A program made the position numbers and the translations under genes. This document shows, one piece after another, positions 23,656 to 31,359 of a stretch of 62,122 bases of DNA; the stretch's first letter is position 1, and each line of letters starts with the position of its first letter. The notes below the pieces were generated by a model. That model was given only the letters and a program-made list of their open reading frames with translations, was not told where the DNA came from and made no database searches. This DNA comes from an uncultured Bacteroidia bacterium (GTDB lineage: Bacteria; Bacteroidota; Bacteroidia; Bacteroidales; UBA932), in contig CACZWU010000002.1 of assembly GCA_902784965.1 (NCBI GenBank), forward strand, positions 1 through 62,122, read 5' to 3'.

Positions 23656-25629
23656 CTATATCTTTTTAAGAACCTGTACAGTCCGGCACGGAAGGTAGAG
23701 GTAGAGCGTATCCTGTTCACCCTCCCGGACCGTCATATGGGCCACCTGGTCGTCGTTCCGGCTGAAGCCGCCGAAAGACGGCGCATCGCTGTCGAGCACC
23801 ATCGCATAGCTGCCGCCGGGTACGGCAAAGCCGTAACGGTCAAACGAGAATTCAGGATTGAAGTTGAAGGCGAACACCAGTCCGGCCCGTTCGAGCAGCA
23901 GCACTTTCTTCTCCTCGTCGCAGCGCAGGCAGTGGACCGGCGCGCCCAGGAGGGCGTTCTCCGTGGCCATGTGCAGCATGGCCTGCTCGAAGCTCCACAG
24001 GTCGTGGTAGCGCAGCTGCGGATTGTCGACCAGCGACCACTGGCGGCGGGCATAGAAGAACGACCAGTCGTTGCCCTCCCGCGGGAAATCGATCCATTCG
24101 GGATGCCCGAACTCATTGCCCATGAAGGTCAGGTAGCCGTCGCCGGCCGTAGCCAGGGTTACCAGGCGGATGAGCTTGTGGAGCGCGACGCCCCGGTCGA
24201 TGACCAGGTTCTGCGAACCGCGGTTCATGCTCCAGTACATCTCCTGGTCGATGAGGCGGAAGATGATGGTCTTGTCGCCCACCAGCGCCTGGTCGTGGCA
24301 TTCAGCATAGCTGATGGTGCGTTCGTCGGGGCGTTTGCCGGAGAGTTCGTGCCAGATCTCGCCCATGCTCCAGTCCCAGTCGCTGCGCTCCTTGATCCAC
24401 TTGATCCAGTGGTCGGCCACGCCCATGCTCATGCGGTAGTCGAACCCGATGCCGCCTTCGGCGATGGGCGCCGCCAGGCCAGGCAGGCCCGACATGTCTT
24501 CTGCAATGGTGAAGGCATTGGGATTCAGCTCCTTGACCAGAATGTTGGCCAGCCCCAGGTAGGTGATGGCGTCGCCATCCTGGCCGCCGTCGAAATAGCA
24601 GTCGTAGGAAGTGAAATCCCGGCCCAGTCCGTGATCGTAGTACAGCATGCTGGTGACGCCATCGAAGCGGAAGCCGTCGAGGCAGTACTCCTCCATCCAA
24701 TACTTGAGGTTCGACAGCAGGAAATGGATGGTCTGTCCTTTCCCATAGTCGAAACAGCGCGAACCCCAGGCGGGATGCTGTCCGCGAGGGCCTTCGTGGA
24801 AATAGGTGGTGTACGAGCCGTCGAGCCGGCTGAGGCCTTCCACCTCGTTGCTCACGGCATGGCTGTGGACCACATCCATAATCACGGCGATGCCGGCCCG
24901 GTGGGCCGCGTCGACCAGCGCCTTGAATTCCTCGGGCGTGCCGAAACGGCTGCTCAGCGCATAGAAACTCGACACCTGGTAACCGAAGCTGCCGTAGTAG
25001 GGATGCTCCTGCAAAGCCATGATCTGCAGGGTGTTATAGCCCGTTTCGATGACGCGCGGCAGGACTTTTTCCCGGAACTCGGTGAAGGAGGCCACCTTCT
25101 GTTCCTCGGAACTCATGCCGATGTGGCATTCGTAGATCAGGGGATTGTCGATCTTCGGGCCGCGTTTCTTATGCCAGCGGTAGGCCTTTTCCGGGGCCCA
25201 GACCTGAGCGCAGAAGGCCTTGGTGTCGGGATCCTGCACGCAGCGGGTAGCATAGGCGGGAATGCGCTCCCCGCCGCCACCCGGCCATTCCACGTACCAT
25301 TTATACAGGTCGCCGTGCGCCACCTTGTCGCCGGGCACGCGCAGCTCCCAGTTGCCGCCGCCGACGGGCTGGAGTGCCCATTCCTCGGCGCGGCGCCACT
25401 GGTTGAAATCGCCCAGCAGGTAGATCTTGGACGCATTGGGCGCCCACTCGCGGAACACCCACTGTCCGTTCTCCCGGTGCAGGCAGTAATACATTGCGCC
25501 GTTGATGGCTTTTTTCAGGGGCCTGCGTTTGCCCGCGATGGAATCTTTTACGCGAAGGATCTGTTGGTTACGTCCTTCGATGGCATCCTTGTAAGGCGCC
25601 AGCCACGGGTCTTTTTCGTAAATCTTCAT
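23656..25629 (-). CDS. glgB: 1,4-alpha-glucan branching enzyme
   Basis: GlgB makes alpha-1,6 branches in glycogen. The 657-residue protein has an N-terminal CBM48 domain (VFREWAPNASKIYLLGDFNQW) and a GH13 barrel. The barrel carries DVVHSHAVSN, the nucleophile region DGFRFDGVTSMLY, the acid/base region AEDMSGLPG and a conserved final-Asp region, AECHDQAL. It belongs to the eukaryote-like GH13_8 branch. The start MKIYEKDPWL is preferred. It begins 2 nt after xseB, so it is co-transcribed with the exonuclease VII genes. Confidence 0.95.
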   Translation of the reverse strand: MKIYEKDPWLAPYKDAIEGRNQQILRVKDSIAGKRRPLKKAINGAMYYCLHRENGQWVFREWAPNASKIYLLGDFNQWRRAEEWALQPVGGGNWELRVPGDKVAHGDLYKWYVEWPGGGGERIPAYATRCVQDPDTKAFCAQVWAPEKAYRWHKKRGPKIDNPLIYECHIGMSSEEQKVASFTEFREKVLPRVIETGYNTLQIMALQEHPYYGSFGYQVSSFYALSSRFGTPEEFKALVDAAHRAGIAVIMDVVHSHAVSNEVEGLSRLDGSYTTYFHEGPRGQHPAWGSRCFDYGKGQTIHFLLSNLKYWMEEYCLDGFRFDGVTSMLYYDHGLGRDFTSYDCYFDGGQDGDAITYLGLANILVKELNPNAFTIAEDMSGLPGLAAPIAEGGIGFDYRMSMGVADHWIKWIKERSDWDWSMGEIWHELSGKRPDERTISYAECHDQALVGDKTIIFRLIDQEMYWSMNRGSQNLVIDRGVALHKLIRLVTLATAGDGYLTFMGNEFGHPEWIDFPREGNDWSFFYARRQWSLVDNPQLRYHDLWSFEQAMLHMATENALLGAPVHCLRCDEEKKVLLLERAGLVFAFNFNPEFSFDRYGFAVPGGSYAMVLDSDAPSFGGFSRNDDQVAHMTVREGEQDTLYLYLPCRTVQVLKKI

Positions 25630-25631
25630 AT

Positions 25632-25823
25632 TCAGTCGTTTTTCATTAATTTCTCGATTTCTTCCTGGTTGCCCTCGATGTAGGCACGGCACCACTTGAT
25701 GCGCTCCATCGCCTTCTTCACATCGCCCCCGATCGAAGCCAGATCCCGCTCGGGATCCTCGATTTTCTTCACCAACGCCTCCAGCTCGGCGAAGACTTCT
25801 TCATATTTTTTATTCTTCTCCAT
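25632..25823 (-). CDS. xseB: Exodeoxyribonuclease VII small subunit
   Basis: The 63-residue helical protein (KYEEVFAELEALVKKIEDPE...) has the XseB pattern and normal size. Several copies bind one XseA subunit to form the single-strand exonuclease. It overlaps xseA by 14 nt and precedes glgB by 2 nt. Confidence 0.93.
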   Translation of the reverse strand: MEKNKKYEEVFAELEALVKKIEDPERDLASIGGDVKKAMERIKWCRAYIEGNQEEIEKLMKND

Positions 25824-27012
25824 AATTAATATATTTCACATCATGAACCTCCGCCTCAACCGTGCCGTCACGGAACATGACGGAGAGGCGGTCGCCCGGG
25901 GTGAAGGCGGCGGCGGTAGCCATGCGATGTCCATTTTTCAGCGCGATCAGGAAGCCGCGGTCGAGGGCGCGCTGGGGGTTGACGGCGTCGAGCCGCAGGG
26001 CCAGTGCATCGAGCTTGGCGAGTGCATCGGCGTGGCGTAGCTGCACGGCGTGGAGCATCCGCAGTTGCAACGCCTCGAGGACGCCCAGCTGCCGGGTGGC
26101 GTGCGTCCGCACAGCCAGGTGCAGCCGCTGCAGCAGGGTATCGACCTGCCAGGCCTCGGCGGCAAAACGCTCGATCAGCCAGTCGGCCAGGGCCGTAGGC
26201 GTTTTCACGTGCGTGTGGGCCATCTGGTCGATGATATGGTAGTCGTGGTCGTGGCCGATGGCCGTGAGGACCGGCAGCGGGAACTGCGCCACGTTGACCG
26301 CCAGGTCGTAGTCGTCAAAGCAAACCAGGTCCATCGCACCGCCACCTCCGCGCAGGATGAGCACGGCATCGAAATCGTCGGCGCGGGCCGCGACGGCGTC
26401 GAGCGCCGCGATGATGCTCGCCGGGGCGGCGTCGCCCTGCATCAGCGCCGGAAAAAGCTGAAGGTGGAAACGAAAGCCATATTCGTTCTCATCGAGATGC
26501 CGCCGGAAATCGCGCCAGCCGGCCGCCGTTTCGCTGGTGACCACCGCCAGGCGCCGGGGCAGCAGCGGCAGTTCGAGCTGGGCGTTCATGCCGAACATTC
26601 CCTCGGCCTCCAGGCGCGCCAGCGTACGCTGGCGCGCCAGCTCCAGCTCGCCCACCGTGAACGAAGGGTCGATATCGTAGATGACCAGCGAAAGCCCGTA
26701 CAGCACGGAATAATTGACCTGCACCCGCACCGACACCGACATGCCCGTCTGCAGCGAACGCCCGGTCTGCGCCTCAAAATAGGGCTTGATCATCCGCCAG
26801 GAGGAAGCCCATACGACAGCGGAGGCCTTGGCCAGCAAGGCATTGGAACGGGGGTCTTTCTCCACCAGGGTCAGGTAGCAGTGGCCCGACGGATGCGGCT
26901 TGATTTCGCTGATCTCCGCGTGCAGCCAGACCGCCTCGAAGAAGGTCTCTTCGAGCCGCTTTTTCACTTGCTCCTGCAAGGCAAGCAGACCCATCGGATT
27001 GTTCGTTTCCAT
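25810..27012 (-). CDS. xseA: Exodeoxyribonuclease VII large subunit
   Basis: The 400-residue catalytic subunit has an N-terminal OB fold (residues of about 10-100; WLHAEISEIKPHPSGHCYLTL) and the central nuclease domain with LPRRLAVVTSETAAGWRDF, ILRGGGGAMDLVCFDD and the TAIGHDHDYHIID motif. The ATG at 27012 (METNNPMGLL) is preferred; the frame continues upstream past the promoter, but that part is antisense to engB. The -7 box ends only 5 nt before this ATG, so the message may be leaderless, or translation may begin at the Met at 26994. Confidence 0.93.
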   Translation of the reverse strand: METNNPMGLLALQEQVKKRLEETFFEAVWLHAEISEIKPHPSGHCYLTLVEKDPRSNALLAKASAVVWASSWRMIKPYFEAQTGRSLQTGMSVSVRVQVNYSVLYGLSLVIYDIDPSFTVGELELARQRTLARLEAEGMFGMNAQLELPLLPRRLAVVTSETAAGWRDFRRHLDENEYGFRFHLQLFPALMQGDAAPASIIAALDAVAARADDFDAVLILRGGGGAMDLVCFDDYDLAVNVAQFPLPVLTAIGHDHDYHIIDQMAHTHVKTPTALADWLIERFAAEAWQVDTLLQRLHLAVRTHATRQLGVLEALQLRMLHAVQLRHADALAKLDALALRLDAVNPQRALDRGFLIALKNGHRMATAAAFTPGDRLSVMFRDGTVEAEVHDVKYINYGEE

Positions 27013-27017
27013 GTTGA

Positions 27018-27025
27018 CAAATATA
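27018..27025 (-). promoter_or_regulatory. -7 box (TATATTTG) for xseA
   Basis: An exact TAnnTTTG match stands 5 nt before the xseA ATG, implying a very short or absent leader. Confidence 0.6.
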
Positions 27026-27049
27026 CGAAAATTATCCCGAAAAAATGCG

Positions 27050-27057
27050 TACATTTG
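27050..27057 (+). promoter_or_regulatory. -7 box (TACATTTG) for engB
   Basis: An exact TAnnTTTG match lies 21 nt before the engB ATG, divergent from the xseA promoter. Confidence 0.6.
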
Positions 27058-27078
27058 CGATACAAATTCTCCGTCACC

Positions 27079-27675
27079 ATGATCATCAAGCAGGCCCTCT
27101 TTGCCGGAAGCAGCCAGCACACGGACCAGAAGCCGAAAATCCGCCATCCGGAATTCGCCTTCATCGGACGGAGCAACGTAGGGAAATCGTCCCTGATCAA
27201 CCGCCTGTGCGGCATCAACGGACTGGCACACACCTCCTCCACCCCCGGCAAAACCCAGCTTGTCAATCATTTCCTGATCAACGATGCATGGTACCTCGTC
27301 GACCTGCCGGGCTACGGCTACGCCCGGATGAGCAAGAAGGGGCGCGAGAAACTCCAGGAGATCATCAGCGACTACATCCTCCACAGCGAAGAGCTGGTGC
27401 TGCTCTTCGTGCTGCTCGACGCCCGGCACGACCTGCAGCAGATTGACCACGATTTCATCACCGAACTCGGCGAGGAGGGCATCCCCTTTGCCCTGATCTA
27501 CACCAAGTGCGACAAACTGGGCGTCAACGCGCTCAAGGCGCAGGTGGAGCGCAACGCGGACGTGTTGCGCGAAACCTGGGAAGAACTGCCGCCCACCTTC
27601 TGCAGCTCCGCCGAGACCGGGCAGGGCACCGAAGAGATCCTTGACTACATCGAATCCATCCTAACAACACTATAA
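27079..27675 (+). CDS. engB: Ribosome biogenesis GTPase EngB (YihA/YsxC)
   Basis: The 198-residue GTPase takes part in late large-subunit assembly. It shows G1 GRSNVGKSSL, the switch region TSSTPGKTQ, G3 DLPGYGYARM and G4 YTKCDKL. The start MIIKQALFAGS fits the family length. The stop is followed after 23 nt by prs on the same strand, so the two may share a transcript. Confidence 0.95.
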   Translation: MIIKQALFAGSSQHTDQKPKIRHPEFAFIGRSNVGKSSLINRLCGINGLAHTSSTPGKTQLVNHFLINDAWYLVDLPGYGYARMSKKGREKLQEIISDYILHSEELVLLFVLLDARHDLQQIDHDFITELGEEGIPFALIYTKCDKLGVNALKAQVERNADVLRETWEELPPTFCSSAETGQGTEEILDYIESILTTL

Positions 27676-27698
27676 AAAACAAATACTACCCGACTTCC

Positions 27699-28649
27699 AT
27701 GGAAGAATACGATCACAAACTGAAGATCTTCGCCTGCAAGAATTCCCAGACGTTCGCAGAGCAGATCGCGAAGAAACTGAACACGAAACTCGGCGACTCG
27801 GAACTGACCGTCTTCAGCGACGGTGAATTCCAGCCGCAGTATATCGAGAGCGTGCGCGGCGCCACGGTGTTCATCGTCCAGAGCACCAACCCGCCGGCCG
27901 ACAATCTCTTCGAACTGTTGCTGATGATCGACGCAGCCCGTCGTGCCTCCGCCTACAAGGTAATTGCCGTGATTCCCTATTTCGGCTGGGCCCGCCAGGA
28001 CCGCAAGGACCGCCCGCGCGTATCCATCGCCTCGAAACTGGTGGCCAACATGCTCACCGCCGCCGGCTGCGACCGCGTGATGACCTGCGAGCTGCACGCC
28101 GCCCAGATCCAGGGCTTTTTCGACATCCCCGTCGACCACCTCTGGGCCACTTCCATCTTCATTCCGCATATCAAGGCGATGAACCTCGACAACCTGTCGA
28201 TCGCTTCGCCCGACATGGGCGGCGCCAAGAAGGCCAACGTCTACGCCAGGCATCTCAACGCGCCGCTGATCATCTGCCACAAAGACCGCACGAAGGCCAA
28301 CGTCATCGGCAGCATGACCGCCATCGGTGAAATCGAGGGCCGCAACGTCGTGATCGTCGACGACATGGTCGATACCGCCGGCACCATCACCAAATGCGCC
28401 GACGTGCTCAAGGAACGCGGCGCCCTGAGCGTCCGGGCCGTCTGCACCCACCCCATCCTCTCGGGACCGGCCTACGACCGCATCAACGCTTCTCCCATCG
28501 AGGAGTTCCTCGTGGCCGATACTGTTCCTTTGAAGAAAGACAAGGACAACTCCAAGTTCACCGTCCTGTCGATGACCGGGCTGTTCGCTGATGTCATCGA
28601 CCGCATTTACCACAATGAGCCGGTCAGCGACCTGTTCATCCGCAGCTAA
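27699..28649 (+). CDS. prs: Ribose-phosphate pyrophosphokinase (PRPP synthetase)
   Basis: The 316-residue enzyme makes PRPP from ribose 5-phosphate and ATP for nucleotide, His, Trp and NAD synthesis. It has the flexible-loop ATP region YFGWARQDRKDRPR, the PRPP-binding site VVIVDDMVDTAGTI and full class I length. nadE follows after 3 nt, which fits because NAD synthesis needs PRPP. Confidence 0.96.
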   Translation: MEEYDHKLKIFACKNSQTFAEQIAKKLNTKLGDSELTVFSDGEFQPQYIESVRGATVFIVQSTNPPADNLFELLLMIDAARRASAYKVIAVIPYFGWARQDRKDRPRVSIASKLVANMLTAAGCDRVMTCELHAAQIQGFFDIPVDHLWATSIFIPHIKAMNLDNLSIASPDMGGAKKANVYARHLNAPLIICHKDRTKANVIGSMTAIGEIEGRNVVIVDDMVDTAGTITKCADVLKERGALSVRAVCTHPILSGPAYDRINASPIEEFLVADTVPLKKDKDNSKFTVLSMTGLFADVIDRIYHNEPVSDLFIRS

Positions 28650-28652
28650 GTC

Positions 28653-29498
28653 ATGATCCTCGAACCCAGTCTGGACATCTCCGCGGTTCACGACCTGCTC
28701 GTCGACAAGATCCGCAACTACTTCGCCTCCGCCGGCAAGAAGAAGGCCGTGCTGGGCCTGTCGGGAGGCATCGACTCGGCCATCGTGGCAGCCCTGGGCG
28801 TCGACGCGCTCGGCGCGGAGAATGTCCACGGCATCCTCATGCCGTCGGAATACTCGTCGCTGAGCTCCGTCACCGATTCCATCGAACTGGCCAACAACCT
28901 TGGCATCAGCTACGACATCGTCCCCATCGAGAAGATCTACAAGCGGGCCATGATCGAAATGTTCCGCTTCTTCGAGCTGGGCAAATGGAGCGTGGCGCAG
29001 GAAAACCTGCAGGCCCGCCTCCGGGGCACCATCCTGATGACCTGGTCGAACCGCTTCGATGCGCTGCTGCTCAACACCTCGAACAAGAGCGAGCTCTTCA
29101 CGGGCTACGGCACGCTGTACGGCGACCTCTGCGGCGCGATCATGGTAATCGCTGACCTCTACAAGGTGCAGGTCTACGAACTCTCGGACTACGAGAACGC
29201 CCTGCACGACCACGAGGTCATCCCCGAAGCCATCCTGGCCAAGGCGCCTTCCGCAGAGTTGCGCCCCAACCAGAAGGACACCGATTCCCTGCCTCCCTAC
29301 GACCAGCTCGACCCCGTGCTGCACGCCCTCTGCGAAGAGGAGCTCAGCCCCGAGCAGGTGGTGGCCGGCGGCGTCGACAAGGCGCTGGTCGACCGGGTGG
29401 TCCGCCTGAAGAAAGGCGCCGCCTTCAAGGTCATGCAGATTCCGCCGGTACTGACGGTGGGCAGCCACCCGATCGTTCCGGCTTTCAAACAGATTTAA
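28653..29498 (+). CDS. nadE: NAD synthetase without a glutaminase domain
   Basis: NadE converts nicotinate adenine dinucleotide to NAD. The 281-residue protein has the PP-loop LGLSGGIDSAIVAAL, the segment LLNTSNKSELFTGYGTLYGD and PSAELRPNQKDTDSLP. It lacks the N-terminal nitrilase-like glutaminase domain, so it probably uses ammonia directly. It lies between prs and a small membrane protein gene, all on the plus strand with very short gaps. Confidence 0.95.
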   Translation: MILEPSLDISAVHDLLVDKIRNYFASAGKKKAVLGLSGGIDSAIVAALGVDALGAENVHGILMPSEYSSLSSVTDSIELANNLGISYDIVPIEKIYKRAMIEMFRFFELGKWSVAQENLQARLRGTILMTWSNRFDALLLNTSNKSELFTGYGTLYGDLCGAIMVIADLYKVQVYELSDYENALHDHEVIPEAILAKAPSAELRPNQKDTDSLPPYDQLDPVLHALCEEELSPEQVVAGGVDKALVDRVVRLKKGAAFKVMQIPPVLTVGSHPIVPAFKQI

Positions 29499-29504
29499 AG
29501 CACG

Positions 29505-29783
29505 ATGAAAGTCATCCTCCTGGCCATCCTGCTCCTGGCGCTCGGCGTGGCCGGGCTGGCCATCACCATTCTGGTCAAGAAAGACGGGAAGTTCCCCGAC
29601 GGTGAGATCGCGCACAACAAGGCGCTCCGCCAGCAGGGCATCGTCTGTGCCAAGGAGGAAGAATTGCGCCTGTGGCGCAAACGCAACCCGAAAGCCGCCG
29701 CCGCGGGCCAGCGCCCCGACGCCTGCCCCGAAGGCGGCTGCGACGGTTGTGCCTTTTTTGAAACAAAATCATCCCCATGTTAG
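29505..29783 (+). CDS. Small membrane protein with a cysteine-rich tail
   Basis: The 92-residue product has an N-terminal hydrophobic helix (about residues 3-23), a charged linker and a tail with CPEGGCDGC, that is Cys-x4-Cys-x2-Cys, plus a final Cys. The arrangement suggests a membrane-anchored cytoplasmic domain that may bind a metal. It overlaps the methylmalonyl-CoA decarboxylase-like gene by 7 nt, so the two are translationally coupled. Its function is unknown to me; the link to acyl-CoA metabolism is positional only. Confidence 0.75.
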   Translation: MKVILLAILLLALGVAGLAITILVKKDGKFPDGEIAHNKALRQQGIVCAKEEELRLWRKRNPKAAAAGQRPDACPEGGCDGCAFFETKSSPC

Positions 29784-30577
29784 TCCAATCTTCCATCCAA
29801 GACCGCATCTGCTTCGTGGAGATGCAGAATGCCGATCACTTCAACTGCCTGAGCGCCGAAATGTGCCAGGAACTGGCCGAGGCCATTTTCCAGGGCTATC
29901 ACCAGGAATGCGTGGGCATCGTCATCAAGGCCCAGTGCAACAAGGGCGTCTGGAGCGCCGGCCACGACATCCGCGAACTGCCGCAGGACGGTGAGGATCC
30001 GCTGGCCTACGATGTGCCGATGGAGCGGCTGCTCCGCAGCGTCCAGGACGTGCCCATTCCCGTCATCGCCCTCGTCAACGGCACCGTCTGGGGCGGAGCC
30101 TGCGACCTGTGCCTGTCGTGCGACATGATCGTGAGTGCCGACAACGCCACCTTCGCCATCACGCCCGCCAAGATCGGCATCCCCTACAACGCATCGGGCA
30201 TCATCCACTTCATCAACCAGCTGGGCATCAACAAGGCCCGCGAAATGTTCTTCCTGGCCCAGCCCATCACCGCCCAGGACGCGCTGAACGTGGGTCTGAT
30301 CAACCGCCTCGCCAAGCCGGAAGATCTTGAAAAGGTGCTTGAAGAGCAGTTCCTCGCCCCGCTGCGGCGCAACAGCGTGATGAGCATCAGTGCCATCAAG
30401 CGGCAGTTCCGCGCCTTGAGCAAGGCCGCCAACGTGATGCCGTCGGAGACGTTCGAGCGCATCAACGCCTACCGCACCAAGGTCTACCAGGGTGCCGACT
30501 ACCTGGAGGGCATCCGTTCCTTCCTGGAGAAACGGGCCCCCGAGTACAAGGGAAAAGCTTCAGAATTGGATGACTGA
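29777..30577 (+). CDS. Methylmalonyl-CoA decarboxylase-like enoyl-CoA hydratase family protein
   Basis: The 266-residue crotonase-fold protein resembles E. coli ScpB along its length. Shared features are KGVWSAGHDIRELP, VNGTVWGGACDL, ITPAKIGIPYNASG and the C-terminal FERINAYRTKVYQGADYLEG. ScpB decarboxylates methylmalonyl-CoA to propionyl-CoA, a step that fits succinate-to-propionate fermentation in Bacteroidales. The family assignment is strong; the substrate is inferred by similarity. It is followed by a REP-like palindrome and the convergent lptB gene. Confidence 0.85.
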   Translation: MLVQSSIQDRICFVEMQNADHFNCLSAEMCQELAEAIFQGYHQECVGIVIKAQCNKGVWSAGHDIRELPQDGEDPLAYDVPMERLLRSVQDVPIPVIALVNGTVWGGACDLCLSCDMIVSADNATFAITPAKIGIPYNASGIIHFINQLGINKAREMFFLAQPITAQDALNVGLINRLAKPEDLEKVLEEQFLAPLRRNSVMSISAIKRQFRALSKAANVMPSETFERINAYRTKVYQGADYLEGIRSFLEKRAPEYKGKASELDD

Positions 30578-30580
30578 CGC

Positions 30581-30606
30581 GTCATGCCGGACTTGATCCG
30601 GCATCT
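30581..30606 (+). repeat. REP-like palindrome at the lptB stop codon
   Basis: GTCATGCCGGACTTGATCC followed by GGCATCT is a perfect hairpin between convergent genes and supplies part of the lptB stop codon (30605-30607). It is the extragenic copy of the palindrome inside tsaB. Confidence 0.75.
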
Positions 30607-31357
30607 ATTCCTCTACGCGTTCGTGTAATACCGCCTTGCGGAGCTCGAAGTTCTGTCCGAGATATTTCTTGCGGACTTCGGGGTTGTCGGCCAGCTGCTG
30701 GGCCGTGCCGCTCTCGAGGATGGACCCTTCGTAGAGCAGGTAGGCGCGGTCGGTGATGGCCAGTGTCTCGTGGACGTTGTGGTCGGTGATGATCACCCCG
30801 ATGTTCATGGTCTTGAGCTTGGCGATGATATGCTGGATATCTTCCACGGCAATGGGGTCGACGCCGGCGAAAGGTTCGTCGAGCAGGATGAATTTCGGGT
30901 TGATAGCCAGCGCACGGGCGATCTCGCAGCGGCGGCGCTCGCCGCCGGACAGCTGCACGCCGAGGCTCTTGCGGACTTTCTGGAGGCCGAATTCTTCAAT
31001 GAGGTGTTCGAGGCGTTCGAGCCGGACTTCCTTGTCGAAGCCGGCCATCTCCATCACGGAGAGGATGTTGTTCTCGACGCTCATCGTGCGGAACACCGAG
31101 GCTTCCTGGGCCAGGTAGCCGACGCCTTTCTGGGCGCGGCGGTACATCGGCAGGTTGGTAATTTCTTCTTCGCCGAGGAAAATGCGTCCGGCGTTGGGCT
31201 TGATGAGCCCGGTGATCATATAGAAGCTGGTGGTCTTGCCGGCGCCGTTCGGGCCGAGGAGGCCGACGATCTCGCCTTGTTCCACTTCGATCGACACGCC
31301 CTTGACGACGGTGCGTTTGCCGTATTTCTTGACCAGGTTGGTACAGAACAGTTTCAT
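30605..31357 (-). CDS. lptB: LPS export ABC transporter ATP-binding protein LptB
   Basis: LptB powers lipopolysaccharide extraction from the inner membrane with LptFGC. The 250-residue ATPase has Walker A GPNGAGKTT, the Q-loop region GYLAQEASVFR, signature LSGGERRR, Walker B FILLDEPFAGVDP and H-loop ITDHNVHE. The GYLAQE segment is typical of LptB rather than of generic ATPases. It starts 2 nt after the dnaX stop, so both are on one leftward transcript. Confidence 0.93.
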   Translation of the reverse strand: MKLFCTNLVKKYGKRTVVKGVSIEVEQGEIVGLLGPNGAGKTTSFYMITGLIKPNAGRIFLGEEEITNLPMYRRAQKGVGYLAQEASVFRTMSVENNILSVMEMAGFDKEVRLERLEHLIEEFGLQKVRKSLGVQLSGGERRRCEIARALAINPKFILLDEPFAGVDPIAVEDIQHIIAKLKTMNIGVIITDHNVHETLAITDRAYLLYEGSILESGTAQQLADNPEVRKKYLGQNFELRKAVLHERVEE

Positions 31358-31359
31358 CG

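Noticed and set aside
27013-27450. Upstream extension of xseA
   Set aside because: It is antisense to engB and precedes the xseA promoter; the family begins at METNNPMGLL.
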